DNA from: Plazaster borealis
Taxonomy: Eukaryota; Echinodermata; Asteroidea; Forcipulatida; Labidiasteridae
Direction of reading: 5' to 3'
DNA length: 64,000 bases
Assembly (NCBI GenBank): GCA_021014325.1
Contig: JAJGQC010000611.1
Location: forward strand, 124,001 to 188,000
The notes beneath the pieces were generated by a model that saw only the letters and a list, made by a program, of their open reading frames with translations, did no database searches and was not told where the DNA came from. How positions within the stretch are numbered: the stretch's first letter is position 1; each line of letters begins with the position of its first letter. Positions 41,611 to 52,224 of the stretch are shown in pieces. The translations under genes and the position numbers were made by a program.

Positions 41611-43960
41611 ACTAAGGGTGCATCCCACTATTTAGAGAGAAAACAGACCAATGGCCTCATGAATATTTTGTAGGCCTTAAAAATATTTTTAGGCCTACTA
41701 GACTGATTTAAGAGCTAAAATAAAAAGGGTACGGTGTAAAACATTTGCCCAAATAACACCTGGGGGTTGTTGACTTCCAACTTCAGGCATTTTGGATGAA
41801 TTAGGCCCTGAAAAAGATGGTCCTATTTGCTAAGAGGTGCAGGACATTTTTTTCAAGATTGATGCTCGGACGTTTTGAAACTTACACAGGTGTACAGGTG
41901 TAGGGGTGTTTATATTTGAAGGGGTAACTCGACCTTGGGACACCCCATGTCAAATTAAGCAGAGGGTAAAAGTTTAGGAGTCAATGGGTAATTGTCCCTA
42001 TCAAAAAGCTATCAGATTGTAAGTATTCTTAAAGTATTTTTGCATATTGACTCAGGGCTCGAATTTGGGGTAAAAACCCACAAGACTGTAGGGGCTTGTA
42101 TGTAGCTCAAAATATTGACTGGACCAGAATTTTGTACACAAGACTAGAATTGAAATGAGAAGAAAAATGCCTGACACAGTTTAATTTGTTTTGAATTTGA
42201 AAAAAGCACTAAGAGAAGATTTATCTCATTTGTATTATGGGTAAGTAGGCATATTCTTCAATAATCAACAGAATTATATATACATTGTAAGAATGAAAGT
42301 CAACATTTAAACACAACACAAGACTGCCGGACTTGTTCGGTCGTGAGTTTACCGGCCCGATGCTAAAATCACTGGCCTCGAGCCTGCGGTCCAGTGTAAA
42401 ATTCGAGCCCTGTGACTATTGAGCATAATTTTGCACTGTTAGCCCACAGGTTGGACCCCTCCTCTCTCCATTGATAAAATGCGATGGAGTCCAAGATATA
42501 AAAGTCCTGTATAACAAAATATTTTCACAACTGATGGAGGAAGCTGAAGCTTTCTTCACATCCGTATGTCCCGGTGAGTTCCAAGAATGCTGGATACAGA
42601 ATTGTGAATTTTATCCTTGGATGACATTGATATTAAAATGGAAATTCTTTATTGTAACTTACAGTACTGACCCCGTACGTGTACATGAAAACCCGAAATG
42701 CGTCCACGATATTCATAGCAAGTCCGTCACATTCAGTATAGGGTCATTCGATCCATTTATCTCACGAACATGCAGTCGTATGTACAAAAGGCAAAATACT
42801 AGGTGTACTGAAATTAAAATCTGACCATGATGGAGGAAAGAATCCCACATATTTTTCTCACACAAGTAGACTGGATATAAAGTATTATTGAGAAAATTGT
42901 AAATCTTTAATTGATGTCCCATACTGTCAAATAACTATTTGAAAAAGGCGTTTTATTTTGCCTTTTTTACAAGCAGACCCATATTCAGACCCCTGACAAA
43001 TACCCATCAAAGGTGGATTGGTCTATCCTTATATCAGACCACGCATGCACCTAGTTTATAACCAAATGTCATATAAAAGCAATCAAACATTTCAAATGGG
43101 GAAAACTGGGGTAAAAACGCCTGATTTTAAAGTTTTTACAAAATATCTCAGCATTGCTTGGAGATACTAGGAAATAAATGTATTTATTTATGCAATAGGC
43201 CTACATACAAGTATGCATCTCCTCTTTGTGTGGAAATATAAACTCATTGTAATTATACTGATAAGGGGATATTTTTCACCTTTTTGCGGAGGAAGTTTGG
43301 CGGGCATTTTTACCCAGGTGTGGGGGTAGAAACGCCTGCCCACATTTTTTATTTGTAAAGTTGGCTTTACCAGATATTTTCCCTATTATTTAAAATTTAT
43401 AAATTTATAATTTATAAAAATACTCAGGGAATACATCAAATACAAACAAATTTTCAAACACAGCTGGTTAACTACAAACTCAATCAATTAAAACAGGTAT
43501 TCTTATGTAGAGGGAAGTTGAACATTAGCGGACATAATTCGCACACAACAAGTTTGTACGCTTATGGCTGACCAACATTGCAAAGTGTAAACTAAGAACA
43601 CCCATAGCTCCAGCAAGGGTCTACTGGTCCAAAGACACCACCCCAGAAGCTCCTGATCAATGAAATGTTTTAAAGACTCAAGATAGACCAAACACAAACA
43701 TACAATCCCTGTAGATGTTATTGTACCTATGGGTCTACCTAGTTTAAATCAGATAAAGTAAACAAATAAAAAAAATTAATAAATAAATAAATAAATAGAT
43801 AAGACCCCTTAAACAATTTAGCTGTGACCCGTTTTTCGTCCCTTACAGTATTGTATTGGCGAGCAAATATTGAAATTAATTTTTGAAATTTAATCATTTT
43901 TAAAATTATAGTGCTACATGTATTTACTCTTCTTAATATCAATAATCAAATAACAAATAT
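41611..43960. other. No gene called
   Basis: AT-rich DNA. A plus-strand frame at 42471-42824 (117 codons) has no recognisable family and no supporting signals. Short near-palindrome GTAGGCCTTAAAAATATTTTTAGG.. at 41665-41695 and an AAAT-type simple repeat at 43764-43796. Nothing else supported. Confidence 0.4.
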
Positions 43961-44066
43961 TGAACAAATTTGACGTTTTTTCCTTCAAAAAGCTTTAAAC
44001 CCAGGACGTCAGAGCAGTGCAACAGATTCTGGCTCCCTACCAAGGATGTCCGTCGGACAACGACAG

Positions 44067-44422
44067 CCAGACAACTCGACGGGTCAGACAACTGGATGGG
44101 TCAGACAACTGGATGGGTCAGACAACTGGATGGGTCAGACAACTGGATGGGTCAGACAACTGGATGGGTCAGACAACTGGATGGGTCAGACAACTGGATG
44201 GGTCAGACAACTGGATGGGTCAGACAACTGGATGGGTCAGACAACTGGATGGGTCAGACAACTGGATGGGTCAGACAACTGGATGGGTCAGACAACTCGA
44301 TGGGTCAGACAACTGGATGGGTCAGACAACTCGATGGGTCAGACAACTGGATGGGTCAGACAACTCGATGGGTTGTATGTTCAACCGTAAGACAAGTTGA
44401 CTTTTGATCAGACAACTCGATG
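44067..44422 (+). repeat. 17-bp minisatellite, 18 contiguous units
   Basis: The unit GGATGGGTCAGACAACT (or CGATGGG variant) repeats every 17 bp, with 18 CAGACAACT cores between 44068 and 44366 and a 19th at 44410 after a short gap. Because 17 is not divisible by three and the unit has no forward stop, all three plus frames are open and give the same 17-residue repeat (DGSDNWMGQTTGWVRQL) in different phase. The minus strand has a TGA per unit in some phase. Degenerate inverted copies lie at 44765-44845. Confidence 0.95.
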
Positions 44423-44764
44423 GATGGAGTTAAAATCTTCATGGTAGAAGATTTGTATGACACCGGCATGCAGCTGACGACTCACAGAGCCGTTTGGCAC
44501 GGGGGACGAGCGTACTGTAACTGGGCACTGGCATCCCACAGGGGTGGGGGACAAATGCACCTGCGCCTGGTTGGGGGGATGGGGGGCACATGCATTATCC
44601 GGCCCAAGAGAAGGCCAATGGAATACTTGTCTGAAGTTCACGCAAAAATTGTAGAAACACAGAATTTATTCAGGAAATTTGTGTAAACATTGTCACGTGT
44701 TGTCAATGACACTCAAAAAAAGAGAGATCAGTCATTCACTCGTCGACTTGTCTTGGCACTCTGT

Positions 44765-44845
44765 CCGGTTGTCTTGTCTCACTGACGACTTGTTAAGCTG
44801 TCGAGTTGTCTGACAGGTCGAGTTGTCACAAGGACGAGTTGTCTG
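44765..44845 (-). repeat. Degenerate inverted copies of the minisatellite motif
   Basis: TCGAGTTGTCTGACAGGTCG and ACGAGTTGTCTGTC are reverse complements of the CAGACAACTCGA core of the array at 44067-44422, spaced irregularly. They could pair with the array in single strands. Confidence 0.65.
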
Positions 44846-45620
44846 TCTCCCCTACCAACAACAAGGGCTGTTTGCACGCACTGAGACTGAGAGTGTACAT
44901 GTATGTTCATGTCATATGTACACAGTGGCCCTGCTCTGGGTATTTAAAGCTTCTCTACAAATACAATGCAAACAAAATTTTAACTAATAATTGTTAATAT
45001 TTTTACCTGATTTGAGAAGCTAAAATTCCGTTAATAATCTTCATGTCCATAACTACACTTTTGATGGGTCCAAAAATGACAAACATGTGACCCGCTCTGC
45101 AAAAAAGGCCCGTAAGTCGTGCTATGCCTTTTCACGTTATGGGCTCATCAATGTTGAAAAGGTGACAAATTCTTCCTTGGTGTTGTATTTTTTTAATTCT
45201 ATTTTTGACATCGCTCATATCCACACTTTCATAACTTGTAAGATTGGATGTTTATTTTGATCAAAAAGATGAAAAAAATTGTGTTTTGTGTACATTTTGT
45301 TCATGTTTTTTTTCTTTCAGTGTCCGTGGATTCCGTTGAAAGTTGCGTCTTTTTACACATCTGGCAGGACATTAACCCTAACCCCCATTAACCCTAACCC
45401 TCCACATACCCAGCCAAATACAACAGAATGCAACACAGTTGAAATGAGAACCATGCCAAATGCAACAAAATACAACAAGGGATTTTGTTGCATTGTGCAG
45501 GCATGTTGTTTGTGTTAGGACTGAGCAAGGGGGTTTGCCCTGCTAAATGCAACAGTATGCACATATTATAAAGTTGGTATCATCTAAAAGCTGAGGACAT
45601 TGGCTTTTTATTTGTAGACA
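44846..45620. other. No gene seen; short interstitial telomere-like motif
   Basis: At 45369-45402 there are four CCCTAA-type motifs in two pairs (TTAACCCTAACCCCCATTAA and ACCCTAACCCTCC). The rest is AT-rich without coding evidence. Confidence 0.45.
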
Positions 45621-45632
45621 TAGAAAAGGTTA

Positions 45633-45722
45633 AAGGTCAAATGCAAAAGCAAGGAAGGTAATTTTCTGACATGAAGACCAAATGCAAAAGCAAGGAAGGT
45701 AATTTTCTGACATGAAGACAAA
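45633..45722. repeat. Two-copy tandem 43-bp duplication
   Basis: CAAATGCAAAAGCAAGGAAG followed by GTAATTTTCTGACATGAAGAC occurs twice in a row. Confidence 0.85.
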
Positions 45723-45784
45723 CAGCGCTTGTAACTAGGGGCGTGAATCTTTTCTGTGATGTGTACGCAGTGTACTGTAGTGCA

Positions 45785-46020
45785 CCGATTGGTCAATGCG
45801 TGCATTATCAAGCTTGCGCATGCGCTTTGAATGGGATTCGTTGTTAATTCACTGTCAGGTGACTGTCATGTGACTGTTTATAATGTTATTAATGTGCGTG
45901 TCATGCAAAAACACAGCTTGCGCATGCGCTGTGAATGGAATTCCTTGTTTATTCACTGTCAGGTGGCAGTCATGTGACTGTTTATAAGGAGAATGTGCGT
46001 GCCACGCAAAAACACAGCGC
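45785..46020 (+). promoter_or_regulatory. Duplicated promoter-like block with two NRF-1-type palindromes
   Basis: A ~104-bp unit is repeated. Each copy has TGCGCATGCGCT (45815-45826 and 45919-45930), matching the NRF-1 consensus YGCGCAYGCGCR, a TGTCAGGTG.C.GTCATGTGAC block and a TTTATAA box. A CCAAT-type GATTGGTC lies at 45787. The second TTTATAA is about 145 bp before the ATG at 46128. Confidence 0.55.
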
Positions 46021-46127
46021 AATACCTGTCAACTGTCTTGTCTTGCTCTGAGCGAAAAGATTTTGATAATTATTTACTATTTTAGCCAACAAATTTTATA
46101 TATTCTTCGTAAATTGTTTGCTTAAGT

Positions 46128-46340
46128 ATGGTTTCAAAGGATCAGTGTCTGGCTGAGGCTTTGAATGATCTCCGTGATGCCAATCTTGTCGGGGAAGAGA
46201 GAGACATGGTTGGCTTTGTGGAATATTACTTTGTTAACTTCCGATGTGAAGACGACAATGTGGAATCCGATTCAGAATCTGATTCCACATTGCTGTCTTT
46301 AGCGGAAGATAACAAAGATTTCAACTCTGATCAGAGATGA
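46128..46340 (+). CDS. Small hypothetical acidic protein (70 aa)
   Basis: The ORF starts MVSKDQCLAEALNDLRDANL after AAGTATGG, a fair initiation context. It has EERDMVGFVEYYFVNF and an acidic, Ser-rich end (ESDSESDSTLLSLAEDNKDF). Family not recognised. It lies about 110 bp after the duplicated promoter-like block, which is the main reason to list it. It could be a small protein, a first exon read past its donor, or a transposon remnant. Confidence 0.4.
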   Translation: MVSKDQCLAEALNDLRDANLVGEERDMVGFVEYYFVNFRCEDDNVESDSESDSTLLSLAEDNKDFNSDQR

Positions 46341-46612
46341 TGAAAAGGATGGCCCCCTGGTTGTTGTAGCCCCACATTTTCAAAAAAGAGACAAATTCAC
46401 TCACTGCATTGACATGATTGGGAAAAAAAGAGGTTAAACAAAAATTAAAATCCCCAAAGTATCAGACCAAATTGAATAAGAAAATTGCCCCAATTACTCT
46501 CCATGTTTTTAATTGGTTTGGGGGTTTTGGGGTATTTATTTTAATTTAATTTTTTACCCAAAGATTATTTCAAAATTGATTAATCAACTTCAATTTGCAA
46601 TTAGAAGGCAAA

Positions 46613-46775
46613 CTGTGTTAGCTGTGCTAGATTTGGGAAAAAATATTGAGGTTTAAAACTTGTGTCATTTTTGTGTTAGCTGTGCTAGATTTGAAATTGA
46701 GGTTTAAAACTTGTGTCATTTTTGTGTTAGCTGTGCTAGATTTGAAATTGAGGTTTAAAACTTGTGTCATTTTTG
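46613..46775 (+). repeat. 51-bp tandem triplicate
   Basis: GTGTTAGCTGTGCTAGATTT then GAAATTGAGGTTTAAAACTT and GTGTCATTTTT occurs three times, the first with a small insert. Since 51 is divisible by three, one plus frame reads LRFKTCVIFVLAVLDLK repeatedly. No sign of a real gene. Confidence 0.9.
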
Positions 46776-46882
46776 TTTACCAAAACTTGAATTTTTTACC
46801 CCCCAAAACTAGTGTTAATCACAAAATGCGAGCCAACTTCAGAGTTTTATTAAACAGCCCAAACTTTGGTGGAAATAATTAG

Positions 46883-47555
46883 CTTAAATTTGTTTTTAAA
46901 TGAAAAACAGGGCAGGGGAAAGGTGTTTTTATTCATTTTTTCCCAAAAAGCGTGCGTGCGAATTTTCACTTACGGAGTCAGTACAGAAAGTTCAATAGAG
47001 ACGTAAATGTCCCTTTTAATTTAGTTTGATTTTCAAAAATAATGTCATCTAAGGATAAAATTAACAATTCTGACCCCAGCAGGCATGGAGTTCATGACAC
47101 AACAAGGAATGTGTGAACAAAGTTTCAGCTTCCTCCATCATCAGGTAAAAATATGAAAATATGTTGTTATAATTTTTTCCGCAATGTACGGACTACGGGA
47201 CCTTTACCCTAGACTCCGTCACGTTGTATGCAACGGAGGAGTCCAACCCTAGGCTAATGTACATAGTATGCGCAGCATGGAGTTTGGTTGGGGAGCACTC
47301 CGGCTCGAGCCGAGGCCCCGAGGGTTAAATTCTGACAGAAACAATGTATGTGCCCAGAAAACCCAAAAGCTATACACAAAGTGAGGCAAAGAACAGAAAT
47401 TACGTACAAATAAAAATACAATACCTTACATTTGGAGTGTCACTGTTGTTACCGTGTCAGTGTATTTACTATTTCCTTCCTCCATGTCTCTGTCACTGCT
47501 GCTGCTGTGTCCGTGTTGTGTGTCCGCACGTCGTCAAACTCACAACACAGTGACG
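46883..47555. other. No gene seen
   Basis: AT-rich, with a G/C-rich stretch near 47200-47330. No coding evidence. Confidence 0.35.
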
Positions 47556-47561
47556 TAGCGT

Positions 47562-47700
47562 GTCGTGGCCGAGCGGACTAGTGCACCGAATTCAAGTTGT
47601 GGCTGAGACATTACAATGTGGGTTCGAATCTCGGTCCCGGCACTTGTGTCCCTGAGCAAGACACTTAACTGTAATAATTGCTCCTTGGCGTTTATATCCT
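47562..47700 (+). mobile_element. tRNA-derived SINE, 5' part
   Basis: A box GTGGCCGAGCGGACTAGTGC, B box GGGTTCGAATCTCGG, then CACTTGTGTCCCTGAGCAAG and ACACTTAACTG. The 3' part is lost. Confidence 0.8.
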
Positions 47701-48184
47701 AACTTATGGAACCTGCCGAGTAACGAAGTAAAAGTAGAAAAGTAGAAGTCGACTTGCGTGTGTTGATACGTATGTGGTAGCTAGCAAGTCATGACAAGTG
47801 AGGAGGCAAGGTTCCATATCTGATAGTAGACTGGTCCCCTGTCAAACCGGAAGAGGGCGGCAGAGCTGGATTTAACTCGTAGAGTTATCTCCACCATTCA
47901 TCACTACACTCAAACAAACTCAAATAGCAACCAATGCTAATTGCCTCTTATTCAAAAATACTAAACAAAGTCTCTCAGCCTCTTATAAACCAATCAGATA
48001 TATTTTCAGACAACTAAACTTCAGATTTCTTTCCAACTCTTGGCAGGTCAGCCGTTTGGAATTTTTGCTAATTAACCCAGAAAAATCTCCCCGAAAAATG
48101 TGCTTTTATTTCCCAAACCGACTTGAGTTCTCATGAGGCACTTGCTGCACCAAGGTCTTGCTGCACCAATGCACCAAGGCCTTG
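47701..48184. other. No gene seen
   Basis: Contains a GGAACCT / AAGGTTCC pair (47707 and 47808) and short direct repeats of CAAGGC.TTGCTGCACCAA at 48146-48200. No coding evidence. Confidence 0.35.
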
Positions 48185-48189
48185 CTGCA

Positions 48190-48420
48190 CCAAGGCATTG
48201 CTTAGCAAAGAAATTTGCTAAGCAGAATTTTCTGCTTAACAGCTTTATGAAATTGGGCCCCAGAGCTGCTTCAAGCAGACAGTAGGGCCTATTGCTTAAA
48301 AATTGTCTGCTAAGCAGAAATGAGCAGGATACCAGTCACAAATTGTACATGTGACATGGTAGTTTGGCTGGTAACCTTATCCTGGTAAGCATAATAATTT
48401 TGTTGTGCTTATTATAGCTA
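48190..48420. mobile_element. Fold-back MITE, GGGCCC..CATAAAGC family
   Basis: ACAGCTTTATGAAATTGGGC closes a partial copy on the left; a second copy follows with ATGAGCAGGATACCAGTCAC and GGCTGGTAACCTTATCCTGG. Confidence 0.65.
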
Positions 48421-48432
48421 CATGTTGTGCTT

Positions 48433-48798
48433 AGGCATCGTACACGTTTGGTAATGACTCAAAACAAATTTTAGCATAAAACTTACTTGGTAACGAGCAA
48501 AAGAGAGCTGTTGATAGTATAAAACATTACGAGAAACGACTCCTCTGAAGTAACGTAGTTTTTGAGAAAGAGGTAATTTCTCACTAAAATAATAAAACTT
48601 CTTGCAAGAAGTTTTGATTCCTAACTGAAAGCACACAAATTTGTACAACAAGGGTGTATTTTCTTTCATCATTTTCTTGCAACTTCGATGACCAATTGAG
48701 CCCAAATTTTCACAGGCTTGTTATTTTATGCATAGGCCTATGTTGGGATACAAGAACACTGCATGGTCTTTGACAATTACCAAACGTGTACGATGCCT
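48433..48798. mobile_element. TTAA MITE family 1, copy D
   Basis: The ends AGGCATCGTACACGTTTGGT and ACCAAACGTGTACGATGCCT, with TTAA at 48799-48802 on the right; the left flank is CTT, so one duplication side has decayed. The centre has AAAACTTCTTGCAAGAAGTT. Confidence 0.87.
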
Positions 48799-49265
48799 TT
48801 AAGCGTTGGGAACTACGTCTTTAATAAACTTGCTCTATTCCCCCGGCTTTGCTGGTTTATAAATTACTTATTTTAGTCAATAATTTTTGCATAAGGAACA
48901 TGTGTGGAGACTTTGAAAATTCTACTGACAACAGTTCACTGAGTGTGGCGCTGAAGCCTGGGTCACTTTGCCCAAATTAATTTCAGACATTGCCCAAAAT
49001 CCGAATTATGCATTTTTAGCGTTAGATTTTTCCGATTTTTCTTTCGTACGAAATGGATTTAGGGTTTTGTCATCATCGCCGATTCTCATGCCTGGTTTTA
49101 TAGTCCAGAGGCAAACAAGGGAACAAATGTGGAGAGGGTGGACAAATTCCCCTTGCGGACAGAAAACCCTGGGCGGGGGACACATTTCCCTAGGTGATAC
49201 TGTCCCCCCTCCCCACCCGGACCGCTGTGCTAGCACAGAAGTGGGCCCGAAAGTCGCCAGCCGCG

Positions 49266-49580
49266 TATAGACCTTTCTTTTGTTGATAAACAAACCGCGC
49301 TGGTTGGCATGGACGGCCGATAGTAGCAAAACATTCAATCGTGTTAACAAATGTTGTGTCCAAATTCAACATTTCTGTAAACTTTCAATTTACCAAAAAT
49401 ACATACCATGATTGGTTGCTTTATTTCCAACAAATTCAACACTATTTTTGAATATTTGTGTAACATTATTACAAACTGTGGCTATCTGCTTATGCTTTGC
49501 ATTTATGGCTTTCCATAGTTTTCCAACCTCGGTTGGCAAAAATTTGGGCTGTGACGTATCAAAAGAAAGGTCTAATAGTT
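49266..49580. mobile_element. Possible short TIR element with GACCTTTCTTTTG ends
   Basis: TATAGACCTTTCTTTTGTTG (49266) and ATCAAAAGAAAGGTCTA (to about 49578) are inverted, each with TA at the outer edge. No ORF of note between them. Confidence 0.5.
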
Positions 49581-49584
49581 GGCA

Positions 49585-49855
49585 GCCGCGAAGTCAGGAA
49601 AATAAGGAAATTAGAACACATGCAGTACAGGGAGGTGAAATTTCTGTCTTGCCCCTTCTGTCTAATTTGAACGAATTATTTTAAAATCTTTCTTTTTCAC
49701 TACAATTTGTTCATAATTCTTAAAAGAAATATCACCGACCATACTTTCCTGTAGAATCAGATTATTTGGTTGCCTAATTAGTGACTAATTATCCACCACA
49801 ATTAAGACCTAATCATTCAGAACATAATACACAGCTGTTGAAAAACTTGCACTTA
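49585..49855. other. No gene seen
   Basis: AT-rich, with a diverged partial unit of the tandem repeat that follows (ACTAATTATCCACC..AATTAAGACCTAAT). Confidence 0.3.
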
Positions 49856-49859
49856 CTCC

Positions 49860-50890
49860 AAATGAAATGAAATGTACCCTTCATGTTGCACAAAATATGA
49901 AATTTTATTCCATAATCTGGTTAACCATACCACTGGGGACACTTAATTTTGGAGGTGGCTAATTCGTATTACTAATTATTACCTAATTAGCCGCTAGAAA
50001 ACGCGCCATTTTCTATCATACGTAAGCGATATATCACTTGTACACATAGGCCTATACTTACTATTATGATTGCACTCGCCGTGAAGTAAATGTACCCTTC
50101 ATAATGAATAAAAATATTACATTTTATTCCATGATCTGACAGACCACTCCACTGGGCACACTTAATTTTGGAGGTGGATTAATCGGCTCACTAATTAATA
50201 CCTAATTAGCCCGCTAGAATACACGCCATTTTCTATCATGCGAATGGTACACAAAATACTTACTGTTATGACTGCACTCGCCGTAAAGTAAATGTACCTT
50301 TCATGTTGCAGAAAAGATGAAATTTTATTTAATGATCTGACAGACCACTCCACTGGGCACACTTAATTTTGGTGGTGGTTTTATCGGCTCACTAATTAAT
50401 ACCTAATTAGCCGCTAGAATACACGCCATTTTCTATCATACGTAAGCTATATATCACTTGTACACATACTTACTATTATGACTGCACTCGCCGTAAAGTA
50501 AATGTACCCTTCATGTTGCCGAAAATATGAAATTTTAGTCCATGATCTGATAGACCACTCCACTGGGCACACTTAATTTTGAAGGTGGTTAATTCGGCTC
50601 ACTAACTAATACCTAGTTAGCCGCCTAGAATACGCGTCATTTTCTACCATGCGTTAGGTTATAGCACTGTACACAAATACTTACTTTTATGACTGCAATC
50701 GCCGTAAAGTAAATGTATCCTTCATGTTGCAGACAAAATGAAATTTTATTCCATAATCTAACAGACCACAACACTGGGCACACCTAATTTTGGAGGTGGT
50801 TTAATCGGCTCACTAGTTAATACCTAATTAGCCGCTAGAATACGCGCCATTTTCTATCATACGTAAGCGATATATCACTTGTACACACTT
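49860..50890. repeat. Five tandem units of ~200-215 bp
   Basis: Each unit has AAATGTACCCTTCATGTTGC, AAATTTTATTCCATGATCTG, CCACTCCACTGGGCACACTT, a GGCTCACTAATTAATACCTA segment and ACGCCATTTTCTATCATACG. Units start near 49867, 50085, 50287, 50499 and 50711. Variation is mostly single bases and small indels. Confidence 0.88.
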
Positions 50891-51460
50891 ACTATACTAG
50901 TGGTACATGTACTTTGTGCACCACGTTTATCAGTCGTCTTGGGATTTATTATGATTTTTGGATTTTTTCTTGTTGTTCAACCATATTTTAGGTTTATTTC
51001 TTTGTGTTTTTTTGGGGGGTCGATCTTTGGATGTCGAAGGAACGTAGATTGGACCATAAGCATTGGACTGACGCGTGTATTATGGCGGTTGTTTATACTC
51101 GCCTTTGAGTTGGATGGATATGTAGACTGGATCCTCATGCCTCGCCATAGTAATAACATTTACATAAACAGAGCACTAGTCTACTTGCAACAACAGAGCG
51201 CAGCAAATTGACACTTCCAACGGCTGGTAAAGCGTATACGCTGACCTTTGACCGCTTTTGTTTTTCCGATCATTTCTCGTTAATTACGTGACATTTATGT
51301 AAAAAAACAAAAATCAAAAACATCTAAAAATAATTGTCCATAATTCTACGTCACTGAATTACGTAAACAGTAAACCGGTGTGCCCCTTTAAGAATAAGAG
51401 TGGATATTATTTTAGCTCTACTTGGGCATTTAATTTACTGCAAGGACGGTTTTGCACGGG

Positions 51461-51490
51461 GCGGACACGATTGCATATGCAAAACCGTCC
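51461..51490. repeat. 13-bp hairpin GGACGGTTTTGCA / TGCAAAACCGTCC
   Basis: The arm at 51445-51457 pairs with 51476-51490 across a short loop containing CGGGGCGGACACGAT. It directly abuts the perfect palindrome at 51488. Confidence 0.75.
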
Positions 51491-51525
51491 GGCGGACATT
51501 ATTGCATGCAATAATGTCCGCCGGA
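51488..51525. repeat. 38-bp perfect palindrome
   Basis: TCCGGCGGACATTATTGCA is followed immediately by its exact reverse complement, with no spacer. Related GGACAT.ATTGCATG motifs continue to 51556. Confidence 0.97.
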
Positions 51526-51627
51526 TAGTATTGCATAGAGGACATAATTGCATGCGACACCGGCCATAAAAATGGCTGATTATCATGTTGGTATTGATTA
51601 CAGCATGGCTTCACATTCTACATCTCA

Positions 51628-51770
51628 ATCATTGCCAAAGACCAAGCCAGTATCCTCACTTGGTGTATCCCAACATATGCATGATAAAATAAGAAACTTG
51701 TGAAAATTAATTTGGGCTAAAATGGTCATCGAAAATGCAAGAAAATATAGGGGGGAAACGCCTTTGTTGC
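51628..51770. mobile_element. Remnant of TTAA MITE family 1
   Basis: CTCACTTGGTGTATCCCAAC, ATATGCATGATAAAATAA and TGGTCATCGAAAATGCAAGA match one half of the family 1 element; the termini are gone. Confidence 0.65.
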
Positions 51771-51774
51771 ATAG

Positions 51775-52066
51775 AAATTAATGAAATTAGAATTAATTAT
51801 ATGCCGTGCTTTCTTAGATTCAAGTTGGGTTAAACTCGTCAAAAAAAAACAATACTCTTATATAGTACTGGAATAAATTGACTTATCTACTTACCTCTTT
51901 CTATAAAACGAACACTTTTATTTGGCCTATATTTCCCGCAACACAACCACAAAAACAGACGACATTCACTTTTGGAAATTAATTTGTTGACATTGTCAGA
52001 TGTTTACAGATTGAGGGCGCCCTCCAGCTTGGCGCTGGTTGAATTTTAAACCAGCAGCTGGGCGCA
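51775..52066. other. No gene seen
   Basis: AT-rich flank before the fold-back element at 52069. Confidence 0.3.
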
Positions 52067-52068
52067 AT

Positions 52069-52211
52069 AGGCTGTGCAAGTCTCGTGCGTATTCGAACAT
52101 TGGGACCCGTTAAAGCGCGTGAGTTTGTTTCCTTTACGCGTTAAAGCATCGTACGTGGGACCAAACTGGTCCCAAAAATGTTCGAATACGCGCGAGACTT
52201 GCACGGTCTAT
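52069..52211. mobile_element. Fold-back element with ~40-bp arms
   Basis: ATAGGCTGTGCAAGTCTCGT then GCGTATTCGAACATT and GGGACC on the left; GGTCCC, AATGTTCGAATACGC and GCGAGACTTGCACGGTCTAT on the right. Single arms occur at 9826, 14692, 18664 and 34148. Confidence 0.82.
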
Positions 52212-52224
52212 ACAGGAGAGATGG

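Noticed and set aside
42471..42824. 117-codon plus-strand ORF
   Set aside because: No recognised family, no promoter or splice signals, AT-driven composition.
44420..44686. 88-codon ORF after the minisatellite
   Set aside because: G-rich low-complexity stretch (RGGGQMHLRLVGGMGG) with no support; may be chance.
45369..45402. Telomere remnant
   Set aside because: Only four CCCTAA motifs in two interrupted pairs; too short to claim a telomeric fusion.
50879..51211. 110-codon hydrophobic plus-strand ORF
   Set aside because: Starts inside the end of a tandem repeat; hydrophobicity follows from T-rich sequence; no homology recognised.
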